In this document: one piece after another, positions 44,608-55,000 of the stretch
Numbering within the stretch: the stretch's first letter is position 1
Layout of the letters: the number at the start of each line of letters is the position of its first letter
Assembly (NCBI GenBank): GCA_038109305.1
Contig: JAYNIR010000007.1
Span: forward strand, 1 to 64,000
Direction of reading: 5' to 3'
DNA length: 64,000 bases
Source: UBA1479 sp038109305
Lineage (GTDB): Bacteria; Pseudomonadota; Alphaproteobacteria; Rhodospirillales; Casp-alpha2
Made by a program: the position numbers and the translations under genes
Notes under the pieces: model-generated
The model's input: only the letters and a program-made list of their open reading frames with translations
The model's database searches: none
What the model was told of the DNA's origin: nothing

Positions 44608-44805
44608 CCTGAATCCGGGACAAAATCGCCGAATTCTGTCCTCATATCGGCATTCTTGGTCGGTCTATAGGCCGAGACAGTTCCGGCGGAGGGTTTTTGT
44701 GGCCAACGGCCTTTCCTTGAAGAAAACCTCCGTTCAGGGTACCTGAGGCACGGTCTCTATTACTGGGTGAACCATTTCCCCGGGCGTACTAGGAATTTGA
44801 AGCTC

Positions 44806-45444
44806 ATGGTTCAGGTCAAAATCTGCGGGCTGAACACGGCCGACGCTGTCGCTGCCGCCGTCGGGGCGGGCGCCGACCTGGTCGGCTTCGTGTTTTTCGA
44901 AAAGTCGCCCCGGTATGTCTCCCCGTCCACGGCGGCGGCGCTGGGAGTGGCGGTACCTAAGGACGTGCTCAAGGTCGGGCTGGTGGTCGATGCATCGGAT
45001 GCCGATCTGGACGCCGTCGCCATGTGGGGTCCGGTCGATATGGTGCAGCTTCATGGCTCCGAAACGCCGGAACGGGTCGTCGAGGTCAAAACCCGCTTTA
45101 AGGTGCCGGTGATGAAGGCGCTTCCGATCGCTTCCGCCGCCGACGTGCAGGCCGCCCGAGCCTTCGAAGGGGTAGTCGACCGGCTTCTGTTCGACGCCAA
45201 GCCACCCGCGGACGCGACACGGCCGGGCGGCAACGCCCTGGCCTTCGACTGGGGGCTGCTGGCCGGGACGGCCTGGTCCTGTCCGTGGCTTCTGGCCGGC
45301 GGACTGACGCCGGAAAACGTCACGCGAGCAATCCGGATTTCCGGCGCGCCCGGGGTCGACGTGTCGTCCGGGGTCGAGGATGCGCCCGGGGTCAAGAATG
45401 TCGATACAATCCGGGATTTCATCCGCGCCGCAAAGGGCGGGTAA
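44806..45444 (+). CDS. trpF: Phosphoribosylanthranilate isomerase
   Basis: 212 residues from ATG 44806 (MVQVKICGL), AGGAA about 10 bp upstream. It isomerises N-(5-phosphoribosyl)anthranilate. KICGL with the catalytic Cys, GFVFFEKSPRYV, QLHGSE and LAGGLTPENV are present. It opens trpF-trpB-trpA; the 198-bp gap before it has no gene, only short palindromic bits (for example around 44734-44746), and no leader peptide was identified. Confidence 0.96.
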   Translation: MVQVKICGLNTADAVAAAVGAGADLVGFVFFEKSPRYVSPSTAAALGVAVPKDVLKVGLVVDASDADLDAVAMWGPVDMVQLHGSETPERVVEVKTRFKVPVMKALPIASAADVQAARAFEGVVDRLLFDAKPPADATRPGGNALAFDWGLLAGTAWSCPWLLAGGLTPENVTRAIRISGAPGVDVSSGVEDAPGVKNVDTIRDFIRAAKGG

Positions 45445-45556
45445 GGCCTGCGATGTCGCCTTAAATTCGTTGGGTTTAGGCCCTGCCTGTGCTTTATTGC
45501 GGCCAACTTCGGACCATTCTTGGGGCGTACTTTGGGCCCATTAAGGGAACGCTTTG

Positions 45557-46765
45557 ATGTCAAAACTAAACACATACCGCGAAGGCCCTGACGAAACGGG
45601 ACATTTCGGCATTTACGGCGGCCGCTACGTGGCGGAAACGCTGATGCCGCTTATCCTCGACGTGGAAAAAGCATGGGATCAGGCGAAAAACGACGACGCC
45701 TTCTGGTCCGACTTTCATTACTACATGAAGCACTATGTGGGCCGCCCGTCGCCGGTTTATCTGGCCGAACGGCTGACCAAAGAATTCGGCGGCTCCAAGG
45801 TCTATTTCAAGCGGGACGAGCTGAACCACACCGGCGCCCACAAGATCAACAACACCATCGGGCAGATTTTGCTCGCCCGGCGCATGGGCAAGCGGCGGAT
45901 CATCGCCGAAACCGGCGCCGGTCAGCACGGCGTCGCGACGGCCACCGTCTGCGCGCTGTTCGGTCTGCCCTGCGTCGTCTACATGGGCGAAACGGATGTG
46001 AAGCGTCAGCGGCCCAACGTCGTCCGCATGAAACTGCTGGGCGCGGAAATCGTTCCCGTCACCGCCGGTACGGGCACGCTGAAAGACGCCATGAACGGAG
46101 CGCTGCGCGACTGGGTCGCCAATGTGGAAGACACGTTCTACATCATCGGCACGGTCGCCGGTCCGCACCCCTACCCGGCTATGGTCCGCGATTTTCAGGC
46201 GGTCATCGGAAACGAGGCCAAGGAACAGATCATGGAAGTCGAAGGCCGCCTGCCCGACACCTGCGTTGCGGCCATCGGCGGCGGGTCCAACGCCATGGGG
46301 CTGTTTCACCCCTTCCTGGATGACGAAGGCGTCCACCTGATCGGGGTCGAGGCGGCCGGCCACGGGATTGAAACCGGCGAACACTGCGCGTCCTTGAACG
46401 GCGGGCGGCCCGGCGTGCTGCACGGCAACCGCACGTACCTGCTGCAGACCGAAGACGGGCAGATTCTGGACGGCCATTCCATATCCGCCGGGCTGGATTA
46501 TCCCGGCATCGGGCCGGAACATTCGTGGCTTCGCGATACGGGGCGGGTCGAATACGTGTCCATCACGGATAAAGAGGCCCTGGCGGCATTCCAGCTCTGC
46601 ACCCGCAAGGAAGGCATCATCCCGGCGTTGGAGCCGAGCCATGCGCTCGCCCACGTCGCCAAGATCGCGCCGAAACTGCCGAAGGACCACATCATCGTCA
46701 TGAACATGTGCGGGCGTGGCGACAAGGACGTGGACGCCGTCGCCGGCTATCTGGGGATGGAGTAA
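45557..46765 (+). CDS. trpB: Tryptophan synthase beta subunit
   Basis: 402 residues from ATG 45557, AGGGAA upstream. PLP enzyme joining indole and serine. The PLP lysine is in HTGAHKINNTIGQ (about 93-105), and GGGSNAMG binds the phosphate. Full length and intact. Pairs with trpA 6 bp downstream. Confidence 0.98.
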   Translation: MSKLNTYREGPDETGHFGIYGGRYVAETLMPLILDVEKAWDQAKNDDAFWSDFHYYMKHYVGRPSPVYLAERLTKEFGGSKVYFKRDELNHTGAHKINNTIGQILLARRMGKRRIIAETGAGQHGVATATVCALFGLPCVVYMGETDVKRQRPNVVRMKLLGAEIVPVTAGTGTLKDAMNGALRDWVANVEDTFYIIGTVAGPHPYPAMVRDFQAVIGNEAKEQIMEVEGRLPDTCVAAIGGGSNAMGLFHPFLDDEGVHLIGVEAAGHGIETGEHCASLNGGRPGVLHGNRTYLLQTEDGQILDGHSISAGLDYPGIGPEHSWLRDTGRVEYVSITDKEALAAFQLCTRKEGIIPALEPSHALAHVAKIAPKLPKDHIIVMNMCGRGDKDVDAVAGYLGME

Positions 46766-46771
46766 GGGGCC

Positions 46772-47635
46772 TTGAGCAAACGACTCGAAACCTGGCCGCA
46801 AACCCGCCCACAAACCCGCATTGGCAAACGGTTCGAAAAACTGAAATCGGAAAACCGCTCCGGCTTTGTCACCTTCTTGACGGCGGGCGACCCGACGCCG
46901 GAATTGTCGGTGGAAATCATTTCGCAATTGCCCGCCGCCGGTGCCGACTTGATCGAAATCGGTATGCCGTTTTCCGACCCCATGGCCGACGGCCCGGCGA
47001 TCCAGGCGTCAAGCCTGCGCGCGCTTAAGGCCGGGATGACCGTGCCCAAGACGCTCGACATGGTTCGCGCGTTCCGTAAATCCGACGACGACACGCCGAT
47101 CATCCTCATGGGTTATTACAACCCGATCTACATCTATGGCGTTGACCGGTTTTTGAAAGACGCACTCGACGCCGGGGTCGACGGCTTGATCGTGGTCGAC
47201 CTGCCGCCGGAGGAAGAGGGCGAGCTGTGCCTGCCGGCGCTCAAGGCCGGGATGAATTTCGTTTATCTGACCGCGCCGACGACGGACGACAAGCGCCTGT
47301 CCCGGGTTTTGGAAAACGCGTCGGGCTTTGTCTATTTCGTGTCCATTACCGGGATCACCGGCACCAAGTCGGCCAAGGCGTCGGACGTGGCAGGCCACGT
47401 GGCGCGTATCCGCAAACAGACGGACCTACCGGTCGCCGTCGGATTCGGCATCAAAACACCGGAACAGGCGGCGGAGGTTGCCCGCGTCGCCGACGGCACG
47501 GTGGTCGGATCGGCGCTGGTCGGCGTGATCGCCGACAACCTGGACGGCCAAGGCCGGCCGCTGGCCGGGACCGCCGATAAGGTGCTAGACTTGGCCCGTG
47601 CGCTTGCCGATAGAGTCCGGCGCGCGCGCGGTTAA
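46772..47635 (+). CDS. trpA: Tryptophan synthase alpha subunit
   Basis: 287 residues from TTG 46772, AAGGGG just upstream. It cleaves indole-3-glycerol phosphate and channels indole to TrpB. Catalytic Glu in LIEIGMPFSDPMADGPAIQ and the Asp in ADGLIVVDLPPEE are present. The N-terminus has about 15 extra residues (LETWPQTRPQTR) compared with typical TrpA. Confidence 0.97.
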   Translation: MSKRLETWPQTRPQTRIGKRFEKLKSENRSGFVTFLTAGDPTPELSVEIISQLPAAGADLIEIGMPFSDPMADGPAIQASSLRALKAGMTVPKTLDMVRAFRKSDDDTPIILMGYYNPIYIYGVDRFLKDALDAGVDGLIVVDLPPEEEGELCLPALKAGMNFVYLTAPTTDDKRLSRVLENASGFVYFVSITGITGTKSAKASDVAGHVARIRKQTDLPVAVGFGIKTPEQAAEVARVADGTVVGSALVGVIADNLDGQGRPLAGTADKVLDLARALADRVRRARG

Positions 47636-47667
47636 CATTCGTCTGGTTAGCGGAGGTCCCAAGACCC

Positions 47668-48645
47668 ATGAACTGGCTGCGCGATTTTGTCCGCCCGAAA
47701 CTGAAAAGCCTGGTCGCCGGCAGCAAGGAAATGCCCGAAAACCTGTGGGACAAATGCCCCGGGTGCGGCCAGATGATTTTTCACCGCGACCTTCAGAAAA
47801 ACCTTCATGTCTGCACGCACTGCGACCATCACCTGCGCGTCAGTGCGCATGACCGCATGGCAATGCTGTTCGACGACGGCGCTTACGAAAAAATTTCCTG
47901 GAAGGCGCCCGTCAACGACCCGCTTAAATTCAAGGACCGGGAAACCTATGCGGCGAAGCTGAAATCCGCCCGTGCCAAAACTGGCGATCAGGACGCGATT
48001 GTCGCCGGCTTCGGCCGGATCAACGAACTGCCCGTGGTCATCGCGGCGCTGAACTTTGATTTCATGGGCGGCTCCATGGGGGCCGCCGTGGGTTCGGGGA
48101 TGCTCGCCGCCGCGCGCAAGGCCGTCGGTGAAAAAGCCGCCTTCGTGGTCATCCCGTCGTCCGGCGGGGCACGCATGCAGGAAGGCATTCTGTCGCTCAT
48201 GCAGATGGGGCGCACCACCATTGCCGTCGACGAAGTGAAGGAAGTGGGCCTGCCTTATATCGTTGTGCTGACCGACCCGACCACGGGCGGGGTGTCCGCG
48301 TCCTACGCCATGCTGGGCGACATTCACATTGCGGAGCCGGGCGCCGTCATCGGCTTCGCCGGTCAGCGGGTGATCGAACAGACGATCCGCGAAACCCTGC
48401 CTGAAGGGTTCCAGCGGGCCGAATATCTGCTCGAACACGGCATGGTCGACATGGTCGTACCGCGCCCCGAGTTGAAGGAAACGCTGGCGCGGGTGATCGA
48501 CCTGCTGCTTAACCCGGAACCGGGCCGCCAGGTCGACGGCACGGATCAGGACATCGAAATCCTCGAAGGCGAAATCCTGCCGCCCGCCCCCCGCCGCGCC
48601 ACGATGGCGGTAAACGCGCCGGGCGACCGCCCCGCCGACGGCTGA
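47668..48645 (+). CDS. accD: Acetyl-CoA carboxylase carboxyltransferase subunit beta
   Basis: 325 residues. The N-terminal zinc ribbon has CPGC (30-33) and CTHC (49-52). The crotonase-type core includes SGGARMQEGILSLMQM and DPTTGGVSASYAMLGD. With AccA it makes malonyl-CoA for fatty-acid synthesis. The trpA-accD-folC order is common in proteobacteria. Confidence 0.97.
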   Translation: MNWLRDFVRPKLKSLVAGSKEMPENLWDKCPGCGQMIFHRDLQKNLHVCTHCDHHLRVSAHDRMAMLFDDGAYEKISWKAPVNDPLKFKDRETYAAKLKSARAKTGDQDAIVAGFGRINELPVVIAALNFDFMGGSMGAAVGSGMLAAARKAVGEKAAFVVIPSSGGARMQEGILSLMQMGRTTIAVDEVKEVGLPYIVVLTDPTTGGVSASYAMLGDIHIAEPGAVIGFAGQRVIEQTIRETLPEGFQRAEYLLEHGMVDMVVPRPELKETLARVIDLLLNPEPGRQVDGTDQDIEILEGEILPPAPRRATMAVNAPGDRPADG

Positions 48646-48696
48646 CCTGGGCAGCCCCGGCCCCCTTCATGACCAGCCTGCAATGACCAACCCGAC

Positions 48697-50037
48697 ATGA
48701 CACAGCCGACCGGCGCGGCGGCCCGTTGCGATGCAATGCTCGACCGCCTGTTGACGCTCCACCCCAAGGTCATCGACCTGTCGCTGGAACGGGTGCGGCG
48801 CCTGCTCGCAACCATAGGCCATCCCGAGGCCAAGCTGCCGCCGGTTTTTCACGTGGCGGGGACCAACGGCAAGGGTTCGGTCATGGCGTTCCTCCGCGCC
48901 ATGCTCGAGGCGGCGGGGTATCGCGTGCACGTGCACATTTCGCCGCATCTGGTCCGCTTCAACGAACGCGTCGTGCTGGCGGGCGAGCAGATTTCCGACG
49001 AAGCGCTGGAAGCGCTCCTGGCCGAATGCGAAGTCGCCAACGGCAGCCTGCCGATCACGTTTTTCGAAATCACCACCACGGCGGCCTTGCTCGCGTTTTC
49101 GCGACACCCGGCGGACGTGGTGCTGCTCGAAACCGGCCTGGGCGGGCGGCTCGACGCGACCAACGTGATCGACCGGCCCTGCGTTACCGCGATCACGCCG
49201 ATCTCGCTGGATCATCAGCAGTTTCTGGGCGATACGGTCGAAAAGATCGCCGCGGAAAAAGCCGGGATCATGCGCCCGGGCGTACCCTGCGTCGTCGGCG
49301 CACAGATGCCCGAAGTGCTCAAGGTGCTGTTGGATAAAGCCGCCGGCGTGGGCGCGCCGGTTCTCGCCCGCGGGCGCGACTGGGACATGGAAGAAACCCG
49401 CAGCGGATTTCGGTTGTTGTTCGGCCGTGACGCCGCCGATTACCCTTTGCCGTCGCTCGCCGGCCGCCATCAGCTCGCCAACGCGGCGCAGGCAATGATG
49501 TGCCTGAACGCCATGGCCGGGTTTGTCGCCGATGATGACGCGCGAAATCAAGGTCTCGCCGCCGCCCGCTGGCCGGCCAGGCTGCAACGCCTCACGCGGG
49601 GGCCGCTGGTGGCAGCGCTCCCCCAAGGGTGGGAACTTTGGCTTGACGGCGGTCACAACCAGGCCGCCGGCGAAACCATCGCGGCCCACGCGCGGGACGT
49701 TTGGGGCGACAGGCCGCTGCATCTGATCTGCGGCATGATCAATTCCAAGGACCCGAAGGCGTTTTTGAAACCCATGGCCGGCGTCGCCGCCGACCTGCAC
49801 GGCATCGCCATTCCGGGCGAACAGAATACGCTCGCGGCCGGGGACATCGTCGGCGCCGCCGCCGCCGCCGGGATCGACGCCCGCGAAGCGCCGTCGGTGA
49901 TGGCGGCGCTCGCCGAGGTCTTTCAAGCGGCGGGCTCTCCATCGGCCCCCGGCGGCGCTCCTTCGCCCGCCCCGGCGCGGGTGATGATCTGCGGCTCGCT
50001 TTATCTGGCGGGCGAAGTGCTGGCGCAGAACGGCTGA
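48697..50037 (+). CDS. folC: Bifunctional dihydrofolate synthase / folylpolyglutamate synthase
   Basis: 446 residues. Mur-ligase-like: VAGTNGKGSV (about 53-62) is the ATP loop, HISPHLVRFNERV and ETGLGGRLDATN are FolC-specific, LDGGHNQAA lies in the C-terminal domain. It adds glutamate to dihydropteroate and folates. It follows accD by 51 bp. Confidence 0.96.
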   Translation: MTQPTGAAARCDAMLDRLLTLHPKVIDLSLERVRRLLATIGHPEAKLPPVFHVAGTNGKGSVMAFLRAMLEAAGYRVHVHISPHLVRFNERVVLAGEQISDEALEALLAECEVANGSLPITFFEITTTAALLAFSRHPADVVLLETGLGGRLDATNVIDRPCVTAITPISLDHQQFLGDTVEKIAAEKAGIMRPGVPCVVGAQMPEVLKVLLDKAAGVGAPVLARGRDWDMEETRSGFRLLFGRDAADYPLPSLAGRHQLANAAQAMMCLNAMAGFVADDDARNQGLAAARWPARLQRLTRGPLVAALPQGWELWLDGGHNQAAGETIAAHARDVWGDRPLHLICGMINSKDPKAFLKPMAGVAADLHGIAIPGEQNTLAAGDIVGAAAAAGIDAREAPSVMAALAEVFQAAGSPSAPGGAPSPAPARVMICGSLYLAGEVLAQNG

Positions 50038-50084
50038 CGCCCTGGCTGCTTGCCAGCGGCCCGGCCCCTTCCTACATTCAAGGC

Positions 50085-50764
50085 AGGTCGAATTGCTGCG
50101 ACACGCACTTTCATGACGAAGCAATCAGCCGCGCCTACGCGCGGGTGCTGTGGGCGGCGCTGATCATCAACGGCAGTATGTTCGCGGTCGAGCTCACCTT
50201 CGCGATGATGGCGAAGTCCGTGGCGCTGCAGGCGGACGCGCTCGATTTCCTGGGCGACGCCGCCAATTACGGCCTGTCGCTGTTCGTCGTCGGCATGCAC
50301 TTGAAATGGCGGGCCCGGGCGGCGCTCATTAAGGGGCTGTCCACGGGCGGCTTCGGCGTCTGGGTTTGGTCGTCACGTGGCTTCTTATCCGGGGACGTGC
50401 CGCGGGGGCATGCGATTTCCGGGGTCGGCGCGGCGGCGCTCGCCGCTAACGTCGCCGTTGCCGCGATGCTCTACAAATACCGCGAAGGCGACGCCAACAT
50501 GCGCTCCGTCTGGCTGTGTTCGCGGAACGACGCCATCGCCAACGTCGCCGTCATCGCCGCGGGGGCGGGGGTGCGGGTCGCCGGCACCTTCTGGCCCGAC
50601 GTGATCGTCTGCGGCGTCATCGCGGCCTTGGCGCGGACAGCCGCCGACGATGTCATCCGAAGGTCCGTCGTTGAAATGCGCCGCGCTGCCCACGACCCGG
50701 CGCCCGCGTGCGGGGCGGACGACTGCGTGGCTGAGCGGCGGGCCATGGCCCGACGGGTCAAATT
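50085..50764 (+). pseudogene. Cation efflux (CDF) family transporter lacking start and stop
   Basis: The frame carries a CDF-type membrane core: SNCCDTHF, LWAALIINGSMFAVELTFAMMAKSVALQADALDFLGDAANYGLSL with the Asp-rich metal site, then SRNDAIANVAVIAAG. No ATG, GTG or TTG lies in frame between the folC stop and SNCC; AGG stands at 50085-50087 where ATG would fit. The first in-frame ATG (50178) falls inside the first helix. At the other end the frame runs on past 50764, antisense to gloB, to a stop at 51030. Probably inactivated, though a non-standard start cannot be excluded. Confidence 0.7.
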
Positions 50765-51535
50765 TCAGAAATTGTCCTTGCGCTGCCGGGTTTCGGCGAA
50801 CACGTCGACATACCCCGCCCCGGCCATGCCGATGGCCTTTTGCAGGCCCGGGCTGTCCGAGCGCATGAACGGATTGGTCGCCAACTCGTCGCCGATGGTC
50901 GACGGCACCGTCGGGATGTTTTTGGCGCGTGCGGCATCCACGTCCTTCATGCGCTGGACCAGGGCCTTGTTGTCCGGCTCCACCGTCAGCGCGAAGCGGC
51001 CGTTGGACTGGGTGTATTCATGGGCGCAGTAAACGCGGGTTTGCGGAGGCAGGCGCTTAAATTTCTCAAGAGATTTAACCATCTGTGCCGGCGTGCCTTC
51101 AAATAGCCGCCCGCAGCCCATGGCGAACAGGGTGTCGCCGCAGAAAAGCGCGTCCGATCCCTCGAACCAATAGGCGATGTGCCCCCGCGTGTGGCCCGGC
51201 ACATCGTAGACCATGGCTTCGGCTTTGCCCAACCTATAGGCATCGCCGTCGCTGACTTGGGTGCGGATGCCGGGGATGCGGTCCTTATCGGCCTCGGGCC
51301 CGACGATTTCGCAGCCGGTTTCGGCCTGGATTTCCAGGTTGCCGCCGGTGTGGTCGCCGTGATGGTGGGTGTTCAGGATATGGGTGATATTCCAGCCCAG
51401 TTTGTCCGCGGCGTCTAAAACCGGTCCCGAAACGGCCGGATCGACGACGCCGGTGGCCCCTGTTTCCGGGCAATGGGCCAGATAGACGTAATTGTCGTTG
51501 AGGACGGGAATCTGTTGGATTTCAAGCCGGCTCAT
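50765..51535 (-). CDS. gloB: Hydroxyacylglutathione hydrolase (glyoxalase II)
   Basis: 256 residues. Metallo-beta-lactamase fold with THHHGDHTGG (about 56-65), PGHTRGH and FCGDTLFAMGCGR, and the glutathione-binding YCAHEYT. It hydrolyses S-lactoylglutathione in methylglyoxal detoxification. The intact coding quality shows that the overlapping rightward frame is not the real gene here. Confidence 0.96.
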   Translation of the reverse strand: MSRLEIQQIPVLNDNYVYLAHCPETGATGVVDPAVSGPVLDAADKLGWNITHILNTHHHGDHTGGNLEIQAETGCEIVGPEADKDRIPGIRTQVSDGDAYRLGKAEAMVYDVPGHTRGHIAYWFEGSDALFCGDTLFAMGCGRLFEGTPAQMVKSLEKFKRLPPQTRVYCAHEYTQSNGRFALTVEPDNKALVQRMKDVDAARAKNIPTVPSTIGDELATNPFMRSDSPGLQKAIGMAGAGYVDVFAETRQRKDNF

Positions 51536-51607
51536 CGGGACCTCCGGTCGTTTCGATTACGGAACGGAAGGCGAGCGCCGAACGAACGCCAACGGACGCC
51601 AGGGGAA

Positions 51608-51925
51608 TCAGGTGTTCTGCTTGATCCAGTCCTGAATCTGGCTTTTCGGCACGGCGCCGACCTTGGTCGCCGCCACTTCGCCGTTCTTGAACAGCATCAG
51701 GGTTGGTATGCCGCGCACGCCGTATTTGCTGGGCGTGTTCGGGTTGTCGTCGATGTTGATCTTGGCGATGGTGACCTTGCCTTCAAATTCCGTCGACAGT
51801 TCATCCAGCGACGGCGCGATCTGTTTGCAGGGGCCGCACCATTCGGCCCAAAAATCCACCAAGACGGGCTCGCTTGAACCCAGCACATCGGCGTCGAAGG
51901 AAGCGTCGGTAACCTGTTTCGGCAT
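51608..51925 (-). CDS. trxA: Thioredoxin 1
   Basis: 105 residues. Active site WAEWCGPCKQ (about 28-37), the cis-Pro in VRGIPTLMLF. General disulphide reductase. It follows addA on the same strand by 108 bp, an order widely kept in alphaproteobacteria. Confidence 0.98.
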   Translation of the reverse strand: MPKQVTDASFDADVLGSSEPVLVDFWAEWCGPCKQIAPSLDELSTEFEGKVTIAKINIDDNPNTPSKYGVRGIPTLMLFKNGEVAATKVGAVPKSQIQDWIKQNT

Positions 51926-52033
51926 GGTCTCTCACCTTTATTGATTGCGGTCCGGAAGAGCACCCGGCGGCAGGCGTCTAGCGGCCCGGCCGATTGCGGA
52001 TGACATAAAATCTAGGGGGGCGTCTCGGATGCG

Positions 52034-55000
52034 TCAAGCAGGGGCGTGGCGGGCCAGCAGGTCGTCGGGCAGTTCCATCCACTTGGCCCCCACGGTCCAT
52101 ACCAGAAAGGCGCGGACGGGCCGGTCCGGGTACAGCGCCGCCAACGCGGCACGGTAGCCCGCCATCTGGCGCAGATAGACATCCGGCACCTTTTGGGGCG
52201 AATCGGGCGGCGGCCGGTTGGTCTTGAAATCGGCGACGACGATTTCCTTTTCCGTCACCAACAGTCGGTCGAGCCGGGCCGACATCACCCGCCCGCCGAT
52301 GACGGCGACCAAGGGTGTTTCCGCCCGCCCGCCCGGCCCGAACAATGTTTCCAATGCCGGGTCGGTCAGTACGCCCAGGGTTTCGGAAAGCAGCGCGGAT
52401 TGATCCGCGGCTGAGAGGTTCAGGTCCGCCCGCGCCAGGTATCTTGCCGCCGCCGCGTCGCGGTCTTCGGGCCTCAGGTCCGGCAGACCCTGAAGCAGGG
52501 CATGCACGATCAGCCCGCGTTTGAACCGCGCCCCGTCGTCGTCTTCCAAGGGCGACAAGGCAGGAGGCGCGTCCTCGGGCCGGGACGGCGTCAGGGGCAG
52601 GGGCGGTTCGGGCTCGGCCCCCGGGGGCCGCAAGGCCCAATCCGGCAGCCCCGCACCGTCGAGCTCAATGTCGGTGGGCCGCGCCGGGACGGGGCCCGAT
52701 TGCGGCGACAGGCGGCGCAGCCCGGCGCCCGGAATGTCCGGGCAAATATCCTCGACCTCGACGGCGCCGGCCCGCGCCATGCCGTCCTTGATCAAATCAT
52801 ACCAGGCACCGTCGGCACGCCCGGTCTTGCCCTCCCACCCGGTGACGTAAAGCCGGTCGGCGGCGCGGGTCATGGCGACGTAAAGAAGCCGGAGCTCCTC
52901 GTCCGCGCCCCGCGCCTCGACCGCATCGCGGAGTGCGCGGGTTAACGCCGTGTCATCGGCCTTCCGCCCCGGCCAATAAACAACGTCGGCGTCTTCTTCC
53001 CACAATAGGCACGGCGTCTTGCCGCCGCCGTCCCGCGCCGGGCAGGTATCGGGCAGGAACACCACGGGCGCTTCCAGCCCCTTGGCGCCGTGGACGGTCA
53101 TGACCCGGACCTCGCCACCCGCCTGTTCCAGGTCGCGTTTGATCTCCGTCCGCCCGGCGGCGACCCAATGCAGAAACCCCTCGAGCGACGGCACGTGTGT
53201 CCGCTCATAGGTGATGGCGAGGGAGAGAAATTCCTCCATGGGGTCCAAGGCATCCGGCCCCAGGTGGCGGTGAAACTCGCGCCTTGCGCCGCCCGGGCCC
53301 ATCAGGTCCGCATAAAATTCATAAGGCGGCTTGAAGTCCGCCTGCGCCAACAGGCCCGACAGCCTGTTCCGAGCGGCCCGCCACCTGGGCTGTTCATCGG
53401 CGCGGTGGCCCAGTTCGGCCCACAGGCTGCCCCGGCGGCCCGGGCAAAGGTCGGTCAGGTCGCGGTCGTCCTCGAACGCGAACAGGGGGCCTTTCAGCAC
53501 CGTCGCCAGGTTCAAATCATCCTCGGGCAACAACACGAAGCGCCCCAAGGCCATCAGGTCCATGACCGCCAGCTGTTCTGTCAGCACCATGCGGTCCGAA
53601 CCGGAAACTGGGATCGCCCGCGCCTTCAACGCGCGCACCATTTCCGCCATGAAGCGCCCGCGCTTCCGGACCAAAATCAAAATATCGCCGGGGCCAACGG
53701 GGCGGTTTTTGCTTTCCAGGTTTTCACCCGCGTCGAGCCAGCGGCGGATCGTGCCGGCGATGGCGTCGGCCACCTGTACGATGGGCGCGCGGCGGCCCGG
53801 CCGATCCAAGGGCGCGTCCCAGGGATTTTCCTCGTCCTCGTCCTCGGGTTTGACGACGGGCCACAGTTCGACCACGCCGCCGTCCCGGTAGCGGTCGGCT
53901 AGGTGGCGGACGGCGCGGTCCGTCGGCGTCAGCGCGCCCCGGATTTCCTCATCCTCGAACGTGCGATCGACGCAATCCAGCACCGGCGGGACCGAGCGGA
54001 ACGACACCGCCATCTCAAGCGGCCGGTCGAGCGTCGCCAGCTGCCCGGCGGCCCGCGCGCGGGCCGCGAAGTGATCGCGGGCGGCCTCGAACCCCCGGGG
54101 GTCGGCGCCCTGGAAACTGTAGATCGACTGTTTTTCGTCGCCGACGGCGAAGACCGTGCGGGATGTGTCGCCGTGGCCGTCTTCCCACCGGCCTTCGCCC
54201 GCATAAAATTCGTCGGCCAGCGCCTTCAAGATCGCCCACTGGTCGGGCGCCGTGTCCTGCGCCTCGTCGACCAGCACGTGGGCGATGCCGCCGTCGAGCT
54301 TATAGTGCACCCAGGCGGCGGCCCCCGCGCGGGCGGCGCTGCCGGGGGAGAGCAAATCCCGCACCTTCTGGATCAGGTCGTCGTAGTCCAACAGCGCGCG
54401 TTCTTCCTTCAACGTCCGGTAAGCCGCGTTCAGCGCATCGCCCAGCCGAGCCAGTGCTGTGGTGTTGCCGGCGACGGTCAGCGCCTTCAGCCAGTCGCAG
54501 ATATCAAGCACCCGTTGCTGTTCGGCAAGCAACGCGTCCTCCGCGCCTGGGTCTGATTTGGCTGCCCCCTGGGTGATCAGCGTCTTTCGGGGTCCGCCCG
54601 CCTGGGTGACGAACACATCGGCGTAAGCGTGGAAATTTTCGACGCGCGCCGGCGCGTCGGCGGCGATCCAATCGGCGATGGCCTGGCCCCGGCCCTGGTC
54701 CGCGGCGCTTCCGGTCAACAGGGCTTGGGCGGCGCGGCGAAGTGCCGCGTCATCGGCGGGCACGCCGTCGTTATGGATGATTGACGCTCGGTCGTCGTCA
54801 GGACCGAGGCCGAGCCGTTCGCGCACGACCCGCGCGAACCCATCGATGCTTTGGGCGGTTTGGATGCCGCGGGCGAGCTTGGCGCGGCCCCTGTCCAGCG
54901 CTGCCATCAACTTGTCGAAATCATCTTCGTTGACCTGCGCCGCCACGTGATCCATGGCGGCGGCGAGCGGTCCGCCCGCGTCCGCCGCGGCGATGTCGAG

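Noticed and set aside
44700..44805. trp leader peptide and attenuator before trpF
   Set aside because: No short frame with clustered Trp codons and no clear terminator; only short palindromes.
45566..46927. 453-codon leftward open frame opposite trpB
   Set aside because: Antisense shadow of trpB; no start signal or motif.
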